Source of the DNA: JAVVEG01 sp041751425
GTDB lineage: Bacteria; Pseudomonadota; Gammaproteobacteria; Pseudomonadales; Pseudohongiellaceae
Direction: 5' to 3'
Length of the DNA stretch: 64,000 bases
NCBI GenBank assembly: GCA_041751425.1
Contig: JBGSXL010000029.1
Span: forward strand, 133,988 to 197,987
The translations under genes and the position numbers were made by a program. The notes under the pieces are model-generated. The model did not search any database. It had not been told where the DNA came from and saw nothing but the letters and a program-made list of their open reading frames with translations. Of this stretch, positions 9,235 to 18,613 are shown piece after piece (positions within the stretch are counted from its first letter, which is position 1; every line of letters begins with the position of its first letter).

Positions 9235-10420
9235 TTTGAATGGTAAACCCTGAACTCGAGCGTCGGAAAATGCTGTTGCTGGTGTCAATTACGCGCAATT
9301 TCTCATTTGAAGGCTGATAAATTACATCAGCCTGTTGCTCCATGTAAACTGCCATCGCCAGCATTTCCTGCGCCTGATTCTCCATACCCATCTGGCGATA
9401 AGTCAGTCCCATCGCCAAATAGAAATCCGGTTCTGCATCCTTGCGTCTTATGGCATTGCGATAATGCCTTCTTGCCTGATCGAAACTGCCTTCGCTGTAA
9501 GCAACATTGCCAAGCAGGAAATGATAGTACGGGTTTCTATTATTAAAACGTTGAATCGCCTTCGTGTAGATCTCTGCTTTTTCCGTATCGCCATGATTGA
9601 AGTAAAACTTAGCCAGGTTATTGATTGCCGTAGCGTTGGAATTATCGATATCGAAGGAGCGTTGATAACTGTATTCCGCCAGCTCCTTTTTACCCAGTCG
9701 GTTGAACGTGGCTCCCAGGTTATTCCAGGCGATAGCCAGCTGTGGATTGATCCATAGCGCATTTTGAAAATAGACAACCGCTTCGTCATAACTTTGTTGA
9801 ATCAGTTTTTCAACACCAAGATTATTGAAATACAATGCGCGGGCAGCAGCGTCACTGATAACTGCGGCAGTCAGCTGCTGCAGGCTGAGTTCCGGAGTAA
9901 AATCCACCACATACCGGGTATTCTGTGTCAACCGCCCGGTGGCATTGATATGCTCACTGATAACCAGCAACTCACCTCTGCGATCCCAGCGCGGTCTTAT
10001 CTGCACGGTATGATAATTCGCATCGATGCCCACATGTCTCGCCATGGCAACATAGAGATTGACCAGAGACAGGCAGTTTGCCTCGCGCGTCCTGAAAGTG
10101 TCTATCGCGGAGTAGTTTGCTGAATCGCGATACTGAATATTCAAGTGTTCTTCATTGAACAGCAACTCGCGCAGTTTCTCCACCTTTGTCTGATTGCGCG
10201 CCTGTGGATCTATGTGCATCGTCAGGTAATCTATCATTTCCTGATCCAGCGCCAGCAAATCGATTTCTGGAAAGCTGTCGGTCGTTTGATTGATGATGCT
10301 TTGCTCTATGGATTCATCGCGATCAAAATCGGGTTCCACATAGATTACTGAACAGGCACTGACCGTTAGGCTCAGCACCAGCAACAATAATACTTTTTGT
10401 AAAACCGTTTTTAGTAACAC
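9227..10420 (-). CDS. Lipoprotein with transglutaminase-like and TPR domains
   Basis: A 397-residue protein with a lipoprotein signal peptide (VLSLTVSACSVI; the Cys near residue 23 would be lipidated). Residues 55-190 look like a transglutaminase-like/SirB1-type fold, with the possible nucleophile Cys in TREANCLSLVNLYVAMAR. A TPR array of four to five repeats follows from about 190 to 370 (ALYFNNLGVEKLIQQ, AIAWNNLGATFNRLG, ATAINNLAKFYFNHG). It is probably anchored in the periplasm and holds other proteins; no enzymatic role is proven. Such proteins are common but uncharacterised in marine Gammaproteobacteria. Confidence 0.75.
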   Translation of the reverse strand: MLLKTVLQKVLLLLVLSLTVSACSVIYVEPDFDRDESIEQSIINQTTDSFPEIDLLALDQEMIDYLTMHIDPQARNQTKVEKLRELLFNEEHLNIQYRDSANYSAIDTFRTREANCLSLVNLYVAMARHVGIDANYHTVQIRPRWDRRGELLVISEHINATGRLTQNTRYVVDFTPELSLQQLTAAVISDAAARALYFNNLGVEKLIQQSYDEAVVYFQNALWINPQLAIAWNNLGATFNRLGKKELAEYSYQRSFDIDNSNATAINNLAKFYFNHGDTEKAEIYTKAIQRFNNRNPYYHFLLGNVAYSEGSFDQARRHYRNAIRRKDAEPDFYLAMGLTYRQMGMENQAQEMLAMAVYMEQQADVIYQPSNEKLRVIDTSNSIFRRSSSGFTIQTN

Positions 10421-10525
10421 CTTTCACTCCGCTCAATCTGAACTTTTCTTTAGAAACTGAACTATTCTTTAAAATCTATCCTTTAAACTAAAATCCGGAT
10501 CTTTCATTGAAATTCAAACTCGGCA

Positions 10526-12037
10526 CTAAAATCTGGACGGGGTTTCTCTGCCCCGCTTGTCGATTTTCATCAATTGATAACGACCGATGCTGAAATCCAG
10601 TTCCTGCTCATTCACCAAGCGAAACAACGCTACCCAGGCGGCTAAATTTGCCGCAACGTTGATCGCCGCTCCCAAGCCATCGTAATCTGAATTGGCACGC
10701 AATCGCGCGGCATCCGTACCCCAATCATCGTAATAAAACGTTTCACCAGTACTCTGATCAAAGCGGTATTTGATTGCTGCCCGGGTTTGCGCAATCTGGC
10801 GTCTGTCCGCGCGCAGATAACGAACTTCCAGTTCTGTTTTGAAAACAGCATTCTGCTCCTTATGTGCGATCACCGAGACTGTATTGTCGATGATGATACT
10901 CTTGTCGGCCGGCAGGTAGTCTATAAACTCAAATGGTTTCACATCCGCTTCCACCATGGCGTAGCCTGCATCTGTGTCGCGCAATGCCGCAGACAGTTTG
11001 ACACGCCCTCTTTCATCAATATCCACTACAGCATCGGAAGCAATTCGCATGGAGCGCATAGCGAAATCGAAGCTCGCTTTCAGATTTGCCAACGACTCTT
11101 CAGGGAACAGCCAGGTAGTACCGTCTGTGGCCAGCAAGCGCAGGCGCTGACCGTCAAACTCCAGCCTGTTCGCATCAATGGTCAAGACCGCAGTTTCACC
11201 AAAAGCTATTCCTCCGGGCACGATGATTTCCGGAATGGTAGATGCTTCAAACTCATCGCCCAGACTGCTTTTCCTGAATATTTCCGGTTCCGATGCCAGC
11301 AAGCGGCGCTCCTCTCTGTCCGGGCGTCCGAGCACTGAATTACTATCGCCCCGGGTAGGCTCTCCCAAATAAAGAAATTCTGGCAGTGCTATTTCCAGAT
11401 CACGAGCGGCGTCGGAGTCAACAACCCAACGGTAAGCGGCTGTTGCATAAAAACTGCCGGGGAATTGAGTATGAATGGCGGATGGGAGTGGTTGTGCAAA
11501 AAAAACACCACCATTAGCACGAAGTTGTGCAGCCAGATTTACTACAACCAACGCATCATCCTTAGCAAAACTGATTACGACTCTTTGCGCTTGCAGGTCA
11601 GAGCCGGACCATTGATCCCAAAATGCTTCTGCGGTCAGTTCATCGGTATTAATATCGCCATCGGAGCCCGTTGCATCGTTTGCGTGCCCCGATTGAAGAC
11701 CCATCCAGAACAACGCACCAATTTCGCCATTTGCTACAGCATCCTCCCACATCGTCAACTCTGCGGCATCAGCCTGCCTGCCGCCCGGTATATCCGCCAG
11801 CGCGCCTAAACGTGGTCGCGTCAATTGTGATCTAGCGACATCCGGAGCATTCAGATTGTCTTGTACATCCATGCCCACAGCTTCAGCCATGGGTTGGATC
11901 GCTTTCAGTAACGTATAAGCATGAGCTTCCACATCTGATGTCTGAGCCAGACTTACACTGCCAGCAAGGCTGACTATCAGAATGAGTAAGCGCAGAAGCA
12001 TGGTCATTTGAACTTTATTGCGCACTGCAGGCATCAT
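10526..12037 (-). CDS. Exported protein of unknown function
   Basis: A 503-residue protein I do not recognise. A signal peptide is clear (MLLRLLILIVSLAGSVSLAQ, cleavage after the SLA-Q region). The rest is soluble, acidic and without cysteine pairs or membrane helices until a short apolar stretch near residues 460-475 (AAINVAANLAAWVALF). The central part contains several beta-rich stretches. The start at 12037 overlaps the upstream gene by 23 bp and has GAGG nearby, so translation is probably coupled to that gene; ATGs at 12007 or 12001 would give a shorter leader. The tight pairing suggests it works with the metalloprotease-like protein encoded just before it. Confidence 0.65.
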   Translation of the reverse strand: MMPAVRNKVQMTMLLRLLILIVSLAGSVSLAQTSDVEAHAYTLLKAIQPMAEAVGMDVQDNLNAPDVARSQLTRPRLGALADIPGGRQADAAELTMWEDAVANGEIGALFWMGLQSGHANDATGSDGDINTDELTAEAFWDQWSGSDLQAQRVVISFAKDDALVVVNLAAQLRANGGVFFAQPLPSAIHTQFPGSFYATAAYRWVVDSDAARDLEIALPEFLYLGEPTRGDSNSVLGRPDREERRLLASEPEIFRKSSLGDEFEASTIPEIIVPGGIAFGETAVLTIDANRLEFDGQRLRLLATDGTTWLFPEESLANLKASFDFAMRSMRIASDAVVDIDERGRVKLSAALRDTDAGYAMVEADVKPFEFIDYLPADKSIIIDNTVSVIAHKEQNAVFKTELEVRYLRADRRQIAQTRAAIKYRFDQSTGETFYYDDWGTDAARLRANSDYDGLGAAINVAANLAAWVALFRLVNEQELDFSIGRYQLMKIDKRGRETPSRF

Positions 12038-13544
12038 ATTCTCTGCCTCGTCGTTTCGCGTTGAGTTTGTTGCTCAATTGAGTTATCCAGTAAGGCTCAC
12101 CCCACAAGTGTATTGGCCTGGCCAGTTTGTCGATCAACGCCTGCGCTTCGTCAAAATTCTCCGCGGCTATGGCGTAATTCACTGCCTGCTCTGCGACAAA
12201 GGTGTCGGCTGGCAGCAACGCTAACCCGCGTTGCTGAAACGACAATCCCGCACGCCAGTCCTGCTCGGGGAACAGATAAACCTGCGCTACAGATAAGTTT
12301 GCCTCTGCATCATCAGGGGCTAACGCCAGCGCACGTTCGAAATAAGCAAGCATCGCACTTGTCATTACGCTGCGTTGCTCATCCGTAAAATCCACATCGC
12401 AACGTAACAACTCTGCTTCAATATACTGACCATAGTCCAGTTGCAGGCTCGGATTATCCGGCTCCAGATCAATGGCGCGTTGGTAACGTAGCGGGAGCTC
12501 TACCGCAATTTCCTGCATGCGAAATGCATCCGCCAACCCTGAGTGCGCTCTGCCTATTGAGTTGTCATTGGCAACGACATAGGCGAATAGCTGTTCTGCA
12601 GTAGCAAACTGGCCCGCATGCAGCGCCAGTTCAGCCAATGTCAATGCCAGACTGGGCCCAGCCACTGCTGCTAGCTCAATCGACTGATTTGTGATTGCTA
12701 TTTTTGAACCTGCAAAAATGGGTTGTGGTTTTTCCATTGGCAGATAACGTTCATACTCACGATCCAACCGTGACACACTCACGGAGAAACCTCTATCAAA
12801 TGCATAACGTGCAGTGCGCCCTTCGTGCAGAAGCTGCAAATAGGCATTCAGTTGTTCACGGTAATCTATGAAGTCCGGATGTTCTCCGGCATGCAGCAGG
12901 AAGTGAAACAAAAGCGCAGATTTTTCGTTGGCCAATTGCACCAGCAACGGCGAGGCCAGTGAGTCTTCATCATAAAGAAGTTCGGCTAGTGGCATGGCTG
13001 TGCTGGTGCGGGAGCCGACGTTGTACTTGTTTTCATCAAATTGAGTGACACTTGCCACGTTGTCAGTGAAGTGCAGTCGACCCATGTAATCCGCCAGCCC
13101 TTCTTCATACCAACGTGGAATCGTTGATGGTAGAAAATTATTGATCAGAAAGTGACTGTATTGGTGTCTGGCTAACTTTAGAGATTCCGGGTCACCCAGC
13201 GCAACCAGGAAATTGCCGCGCGGCGACGGATGGAAACCAGCCGGCTGATCTCCCCAGTTGAACTGTGCCAGTTCAGCTGGCGAGTTGAAAATATAAATAT
13301 GAAGAGGCACTGGGGGGGTAGTCTGGGCGGCAGTCTGCGGGAGGAAATAACCTGCCAATTGCCGCCAGGTCGCAAAGTCATAAGCAATCTGCTGAGTATC
13401 ACCAGCAGGCAACTGGCTAAGCAACGTGAAATAAGGAGTTTCAGCCTTGAGCCAGGTGGAGTCGAGCACCGCGATCTGCGCGCTGCTGGTTTGCGTCAAT
13501 ACAAGACTAAAAAAAACAATATACAGCAAGGAGGATCGAGCCAT
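12015..13544 (-). CDS. Exported metalloprotease-like protein with degenerate zinc motif and TPR region
   Basis: A 509-residue protein with a signal peptide (SSLLYIVFFSLVLTQTSSAQ). Residues 25-270 resemble gluzincin-type peptidases of the DUF1570 kind: ARHQYSHFLINNFLPSTIPRW, then EEGLADYMG about 20 residues later supplying the third ligand Glu. The usual HExxH is HQYSH here, so the general-base Glu is a Gln (codon CAA at about 13160). The C-terminal half (290-490) is TPR-like (LALTLAELALHAGQFATAEQ, ALAPDDAEANLSVAQVYL). The start at ATG 13544 has AGGG 8 nt upstream. If the reading is right it binds metal or peptide but is probably not an active protease. Confidence 0.7.
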   Translation of the reverse strand: MARSSLLYIVFFSLVLTQTSSAQIAVLDSTWLKAETPYFTLLSQLPAGDTQQIAYDFATWRQLAGYFLPQTAAQTTPPVPLHIYIFNSPAELAQFNWGDQPAGFHPSPRGNFLVALGDPESLKLARHQYSHFLINNFLPSTIPRWYEEGLADYMGRLHFTDNVASVTQFDENKYNVGSRTSTAMPLAELLYDEDSLASPLLVQLANEKSALLFHFLLHAGEHPDFIDYREQLNAYLQLLHEGRTARYAFDRGFSVSVSRLDREYERYLPMEKPQPIFAGSKIAITNQSIELAAVAGPSLALTLAELALHAGQFATAEQLFAYVVANDNSIGRAHSGLADAFRMQEIAVELPLRYQRAIDLEPDNPSLQLDYGQYIEAELLRCDVDFTDEQRSVMTSAMLAYFERALALAPDDAEANLSVAQVYLFPEQDWRAGLSFQQRGLALLPADTFVAEQAVNYAIAAENFDEAQALIDKLARPIHLWGEPYWITQLSNKLNAKRRGREYDACSAQ

Positions 13545-13631
13545 ACTTTTGCCCTGCAACCGCGAGTGTGATCATTCCTGAATGATGACCAGATTACCCC
13601 CGGTAGCAAAACGGTTCAAGTCTGGTTGCTC

Positions 13632-15290
13632 CTACATATTCGGGTAATTGGGCCCACCGCCGCCTTCTGGTACCACCCATTGAATGTTTTGCGCAGGATC
13701 CTTGATGTCGCAGGTTTTGCAATGCACACAGTTTTGTCCGTTAATCTGAAAGCGCTTACTGCCGTCAGTTTCCTCGACCACTTCATACACGCCCGCCGGA
13801 CAGTAGCGCTGCGCGGGCTCATCATACAACGGCAGGTTCTTACTGATAGGTATGGAGGCATCTTTCAAGGTCAGATGGCAAGGTTGGTCTTCAACGTGAT
13901 TGGTATTCGACAGGAAAACCGAAGACAGTTTGTCGAAACTGATCTTCCCATCAGGTTTCGGGTACTTGATTACAGGGCTATCCGAGGCCAGTCTTAGTTG
14001 GCTGTGATCTGTGGACTTGTCCCGAAAGGTGAGCGGAAATTTGCCCATGAAAATATTTTGTTCGATGAAACTCAGGCCACTGCCAATCCAGAAACCAAAT
14101 TTATGGAATCCAGCACTGAAATTTCTGGTTTTATGTAACTCCGCATACAGACTGGAATCTTTAACGCGCTGCGCGTAATCCGTCAGCTCAGGAGCTTGCG
14201 ACTCAGCGCTCAGCGCAGCAAACAGAGATTCTGCAGCCAGCATGCCGGATTTCATGGCTGTATGGCTGCCCTTGATCTTGGCTGCATTCAGCGTGCCCGC
14301 ATCGCACCCAATCAGCAAGCCACCCGGGAATGTCATTTTGGGTAACGAATTGAGCCCACCCTTGTTCAATGCGCGGGCGCCGTAACTCAGGCGCTTGCCG
14401 CCTTCAAGGTACTGTTTAATAACGGGGTGCTGCTTGTATTTCTGAAACTCATCATAGGGGCTGATATGTGGGTTTTTATAGCCCAGATCGACAATAAGGC
14501 CGACATAAACCTGATTGTTATCGGCATGATAGAGGAAGCCGCCGCTGGAGCCGGCGTAACTGGCGCCGATCATTGGATATCCGGCAGTATGCACAACTAA
14601 TCCCGGCTTATGCATTGCGGCTGGAATTTCCCAGATCTCTTTCAAGCCGATACCATAGTGCTGAGGGTCAGAATCCTTGTCCAACTGGAAACGAGCGATC
14701 AACTCCTTACCCAGATGACCGCGGCACCCTTCCGCAAATATCGTATATTTTGCATGAAACTCGAACCCGGGTTCAAAGCTGTCTTTCTTTTCACCATGAG
14801 CATCCACGCCCATGTCCCCAGTGGTTACACCTTTCACCCGACCGTCATCGTGATAGAGAATTTCTGCTGCCGCAAATCCCGGAAACACCTCCGCACCAAG
14901 CTCCATGGCCTGCTCACTAAGCCAGCGACACAGATTGCCCAGTGAGGCGATATAGTTACCATCATTGTGCATGGGCTTGGGCACTAATAGATCTGGAAAC
15001 CGCAGCGATTTCTCCGCGCTTGCAAGGTAGTAGACATCGTCGCCGCTTACTGGCGTATGCAATGGTGCACCACGTTCCTTCCAATCGGGGAATAACTCAT
15101 TCAGCGCTGAAGGCTCAAAAACAGCGCCAGACAAAATATGCGCACCCACCTCAGAGCCTTTTTCCAGCACGCAAACTGAAATTTCGGACCCTTTTTCCTT
15201 GGCCATTTGCAAAAGTCGACAGGCGGTAGCTAAACCTGAGGGTCCAGCACCTACGATAACTACATCAACTTCCATTGATTCGCGTTGCAT
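13632..15290 (-). CDS. Electron transfer flavoprotein-ubiquinone oxidoreductase
   Basis: A 552-residue membrane-associated flavoprotein that passes electrons from ETF, and so from acyl-CoA dehydrogenases, to ubiquinone. The FAD-binding motif VDVVIVGAGPSGLATACRL is at the N-terminus and GGLLIGCDAGTLNAAKIKGSHTA is in the centre. The C-terminal 4Fe-4S region has the cysteines of CPAGVYE and CVHCKTCDIKDPAQNI, as in ETF-QO. A frame extends upstream to 15335, but ATG 15290 has a strong GGAGG site and the family N-terminus. No etfAB genes are in the window; the acyl-CoA dehydrogenase at 28.4-29.6 kb would be one electron source. Confidence 0.95.
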   Translation of the reverse strand: MQRESMEVDVVIVGAGPSGLATACRLLQMAKEKGSEISVCVLEKGSEVGAHILSGAVFEPSALNELFPDWKERGAPLHTPVSGDDVYYLASAEKSLRFPDLLVPKPMHNDGNYIASLGNLCRWLSEQAMELGAEVFPGFAAAEILYHDDGRVKGVTTGDMGVDAHGEKKDSFEPGFEFHAKYTIFAEGCRGHLGKELIARFQLDKDSDPQHYGIGLKEIWEIPAAMHKPGLVVHTAGYPMIGASYAGSSGGFLYHADNNQVYVGLIVDLGYKNPHISPYDEFQKYKQHPVIKQYLEGGKRLSYGARALNKGGLNSLPKMTFPGGLLIGCDAGTLNAAKIKGSHTAMKSGMLAAESLFAALSAESQAPELTDYAQRVKDSSLYAELHKTRNFSAGFHKFGFWIGSGLSFIEQNIFMGKFPLTFRDKSTDHSQLRLASDSPVIKYPKPDGKISFDKLSSVFLSNTNHVEDQPCHLTLKDASIPISKNLPLYDEPAQRYCPAGVYEVVEETDGSKRFQINGQNCVHCKTCDIKDPAQNIQWVVPEGGGGPNYPNM

Positions 15291-15495
15291 GATCGTTGTT
15301 TTCCTCCGGAGGCGGACTCGTTCAGCAGCTGGCACTGCTTGATAGGGCCGGTATTATCCTTAATTCACCCGCAAAGCGCAAAGTCCCTGCCAATAGGGTC
15401 CGCTAACCCGCTCGAAACCTGTTTATTGCCACAATTAAAACACTATTATTTGCTTTACTTACAATTTGTTACAACACGAGATGAAAGTTTCACGT

Positions 15496-15501
15496 TATAA
15501 T
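15496..15501 (+). promoter_or_regulatory. Candidate -10 box of the receptor operon leader
   Basis: A perfect TATAAT lies 106 bp before the receptor ATG. No good -35 box is found at 16-18 bp, so it is either activator-dependent or not used. If it is used, the transcript starts near 15508 and runs into the hairpin at 15545. Confidence 0.35.
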
Positions 15502-15544
15502 CTCCCTCACATTCGCGTCATGGGCGCCAAACGGACTTTGATTG

Positions 15545-15575
15545 AAACGCATTGCTTTAGCGATGCGTTTTTTTT
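15545..15575 (+). terminator. Intrinsic terminator inside the leader of the TonB-dependent receptor
   Basis: AAACGCAT-T-GC, loop TTTA, GC-G-ATGCGTTT gives an 11-bp stem (one G-U pair) followed by a run of eight T (15568-15575). It points in the direction of the receptor gene and ends 31 bp before its ATG. There is no plus-strand gene upstream that it could terminate, so it is either an attenuator or the end of a short RNA of about 65 nt. Confidence 0.7.
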
Positions 15576-15606
15576 GATTCAAAGAGAGCTACTTTCCGGA
15601 GTAACA

Positions 15607-17847
15607 ATGACTGCAAAGCACAGCCAGACAAGAGTTTTGGGTTCTTCAACATTAACCACCGCTGTATTGACGACTGCGCTGCTCGTTACCAACACCGCGA
15701 TTGCTGCTACCGAGACCACGAACACGAACACTAAATTCCCTGACGAATTAGCACCTGACGCTAGGGTACTCAGCGAGTTGAACGCCGGCTCGCAAAATGC
15801 AAATGTTGTCGAACACTCTTCAGACTCCACTGTCGTATATCCTGCTGCTTTTTTCCAACAGTACAGCCCGGTTTCCGTCAATGACATGATCGACCGAATA
15901 CCAGGTGTCAGCATAGAAGGTGGTGGCAATGGCCGCGGCCTTGGTTCTGGCGGTAATTTGTTGATTAATGGTCAGCGCATGGCGGGGAAAGATAACTCTC
16001 CACGCGCGCAACTGACACGCATTGCAGCGCGCGAAGTTGACCGCATTGAAATCATTCGCGGTAATTCCACTGAATTCGATGTGCGCAATGCCAGTCAGAT
16101 AGTTAATGTGGTATTGAACGAAGCCACGAGCCGCAACAGTATCTCTACCGAAATCAGTTCAGACAGACATAGTGATGGCACCATCGATCCTGGAGCTTCG
16201 GTGTCCGCGAGTGGCAGCAACAATGCCTTCAACTACCTGTTCAACATCATGGCAGATCCACGTTACAACCATAATCAGCGTCAGGAGTATGGATATAGTC
16301 CGGATATGCGCCTGCGCGATTCAACAGAAGAACACTCCATCCGCGACGAAACTGCCTATCAGGCGAGTATGAATCTCGGTTACAGATTTGGGAATGAAAA
16401 ATTCCAGCTCAATGCATTGGGCAGAGATTCCAGTCACGAGACAGACGTTACGCGGGCAATCACAGACTACAACACCGGGATACCCTCTCTGCGACGCGAG
16501 AATGAGAACATCGACAATATACATTACAACTGGGAAATTGGCGGTGAGTACGAACATACCTTTGCGGATGGCAGTCGCAATGTGGTCGTTTTTGTAGCAA
16601 ATGATCAGAACCGGGACAATGTGCGTGAACGCTTTCTTGTCAACGCAAACAGTGGTACTTCGGAGACCAAATCACTGTTCATAGAAAGCAATCAGCGTAC
16701 CCGTGAGCGTATCGTTCGCAATACGTATAATCGCCAATTATCCCCTGCTCAGGACATACAGCTGGGCCTCGAGCGCGCGCAAACCATATTGGACTCAAGC
16801 CTGTTTATAGGCGCAAATTCAAGCACCGGCAATCGCTCTTCGCGTTACGGCGATCTGGTGCCTGTACTTAGCGCAACGAATCCCGGTTCTACAGTTCAGG
16901 AGATGCGCTACGAAGGGTTTGCTGTCCACAACTGGACATTGAATGATCGTATGTCATTGGAGAGCACTGTCGTATACGAAACCTCGGAGATTTCCCAGAG
17001 CGGAATTGTCAATAAAACCCGGTCGTTCGATTTTGTCAGACCCAAGTTTGATTATCGCTTCGATATTACTTCTTCAGTACAGTTGCGAGCCTCTGTTGAG
17101 CGAGCTGTTTCACAACTCAGCTTCGCCAATTTCACTGCATCTGCCAACAATTCGGATCAGGATAAAACCAGCAACGCGGGCAATCCAGACCTGGTGCAGG
17201 AAAAGGCAACCAATTACGAATTGAATCTGGAATATCGCCTTCCGAATGACGCAGGAATCATGAGTTCCCGCTTTGTTTATCGTGAGATAGAAGATGTGAT
17301 CGGACGCATTGATGTATCGAGCAACCCGAACGCCCCCGAATCTGCAGCAGGCAATATTGGTGACGGCGTACGCTACGGAGTTTATTTGGACGCCAGCACC
17401 AGGCTGGGCTTCCTGGGCCTGCCCGATGCCATGTTAACAACCAGTTTGAACGTGTTCGATTCAGTCATTACCGACCCCTTTCTTGGTATCGAGCGACGCT
17501 TCAACGGCAGAGGCAATACCCGGATTGGCTTTCGCCATGATTTGCCAGCGCTTAACCTGAATTATGGTTTCACGTATTCAGTCGATTTCAATGGTGGTCA
17601 GAAAAATATCGATATCGATACCATTGAGCGATACTCAAGCGAACCTAACTTGAGTTTCTTCATATCCAAAGTCGCTTTTGACGATATCACTTTCCGCTTC
17701 GAATCCATGAACACGCTGAACAGCACATTTTGTCGTGAACGGCTACGTTATGCTGGCACTACTGCGGCCAATAATTTGCGTGAGATAGAAAACTCTTGCA
17801 ACAACAGTGGGCAGAAATTGGCCTTGAAGGTCAGAACTACGTTTTGA
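15607..17847 (+). CDS. TonB-dependent outer-membrane receptor
   Basis: A 746-residue outer-membrane protein with a signal peptide (LTTAVLTTALLVTNTAIAA). The plug domain at about 75-180 contains PVSVNDMIDRIPGVSIEGGG, NLLINGQRM and VDRIEIIRGNSTEFDVR; the rest is a beta-barrel with alternating aromatic strands (NYELNLEYRLP, SSRFVYREIEDVIG) and ends in an aromatic residue (VRTTF), as outer-membrane barrels require. It imports an unknown ligand with energy from TonB. The start ATG 15607 has GGAGT 5 nt upstream; a longer frame upstream is leader only. It is followed on the same strand by cupredoxin-like, DUF3034 and globin genes, and a terminator lies in its leader. Confidence 0.88.
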   Translation: MTAKHSQTRVLGSSTLTTAVLTTALLVTNTAIAATETTNTNTKFPDELAPDARVLSELNAGSQNANVVEHSSDSTVVYPAAFFQQYSPVSVNDMIDRIPGVSIEGGGNGRGLGSGGNLLINGQRMAGKDNSPRAQLTRIAAREVDRIEIIRGNSTEFDVRNASQIVNVVLNEATSRNSISTEISSDRHSDGTIDPGASVSASGSNNAFNYLFNIMADPRYNHNQRQEYGYSPDMRLRDSTEEHSIRDETAYQASMNLGYRFGNEKFQLNALGRDSSHETDVTRAITDYNTGIPSLRRENENIDNIHYNWEIGGEYEHTFADGSRNVVVFVANDQNRDNVRERFLVNANSGTSETKSLFIESNQRTRERIVRNTYNRQLSPAQDIQLGLERAQTILDSSLFIGANSSTGNRSSRYGDLVPVLSATNPGSTVQEMRYEGFAVHNWTLNDRMSLESTVVYETSEISQSGIVNKTRSFDFVRPKFDYRFDITSSVQLRASVERAVSQLSFANFTASANNSDQDKTSNAGNPDLVQEKATNYELNLEYRLPNDAGIMSSRFVYREIEDVIGRIDVSSNPNAPESAAGNIGDGVRYGVYLDASTRLGFLGLPDAMLTTSLNVFDSVITDPFLGIERRFNGRGNTRIGFRHDLPALNLNYGFTYSVDFNGGQKNIDIDTIERYSSEPNLSFFISKVAFDDITFRFESMNTLNSTFCRERLRYAGTTAANNLREIENSCNNSGQKLALKVRTTF

Positions 17848-17950
17848 CCTGGATATGTCCAGCCTGAATTGATCCAAGTAACAAGTTTGCGCGTAAATTC
17901 TTTTTAGTTTCCCGGAGAAATTTCAACCGGACATTGAGGCTGGGAACATC

Positions 17951-18598
17951 TTGAACCTGACAATAACCAAATCAGCTATCTGCTTAACTGTCTCCCTGCT
18001 TGCTATCCTTCCGAGCGCGGGGGTGTTTGCTGCAGATTTCTCAATACGCATTATCGACCAGTCCGGCAAACCCGTGGCTGATGTTGTTATTGAGATTCCT
18101 CTTCGCCCTGCCGTAGCCGATCTTAACTTAGTAATCATGGATCAGATTGATCGGCGCTTTCAGCCATTAGTTGTTAGTGCCAGAAAGGGACAACTGATCA
18201 ATTTTCCAAATCAGGACAATATTCGCCACCATGTCTACTCGTTTTCACCAGCAAAAACTTTCTCCACTGAACTGTATGCCGATGAACCCATCGAACCAAT
18301 ACTCCTGGATAATGCCGGCATTGTTGTATTGGGTTGCAATATACACGACAGCATGGTGGGTTATGTTTTTGTATCAGCCTGGCAAGATGTAGCAACCAGC
18401 GATGAGTCCGGCGTGATTCACTTCTCTCAACTGCCCGCTCATCCTGACTTTGTCACCCTGTGGCACCCGTGGATCAATGCCAGTGAGAGTGTGCAGGTCG
18501 ACACCTCCGCTCTGACTTCTGGTGAACAACTTGAAATACGTGTCGATGTTGAGAGACCTGTACAGAATTTTGGTTTTAGGGCATTGAGCTCTGGTTAA
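17951..18598 (+). CDS. Periplasmic cupredoxin-like (methylamine-utilisation-type) protein
   Basis: A 215-residue exported protein (signal peptide ICLTVSLLAILPSAGVFAAD). It matches the cupredoxin-like proteins often labelled methylamine utilisation protein. Possible copper ligands are spaced as in a blue-copper site: His in NIRHHVYSF, then Cys, His and Met in LGCNIHDSMVGYVFV. The preceding FPNQD loop is typical of the group. The C-terminal 80 residues look like a second beta domain. The only sensible start is TTG 17951, with GAGG upstream, because the signal peptide begins there. It lies 103 bp after the receptor and 15 bp before the DUF3034 gene. Confidence 0.75.
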   Translation: MNLTITKSAICLTVSLLAILPSAGVFAADFSIRIIDQSGKPVADVVIEIPLRPAVADLNLVIMDQIDRRFQPLVVSARKGQLINFPNQDNIRHHVYSFSPAKTFSTELYADEPIEPILLDNAGIVVLGCNIHDSMVGYVFVSAWQDVATSDESGVIHFSQLPAHPDFVTLWHPWINASESVQVDTSALTSGEQLEIRVDVERPVQNFGFRALSSG

Positions 18599-18613
18599 CG
18601 GGATACTATCTTA

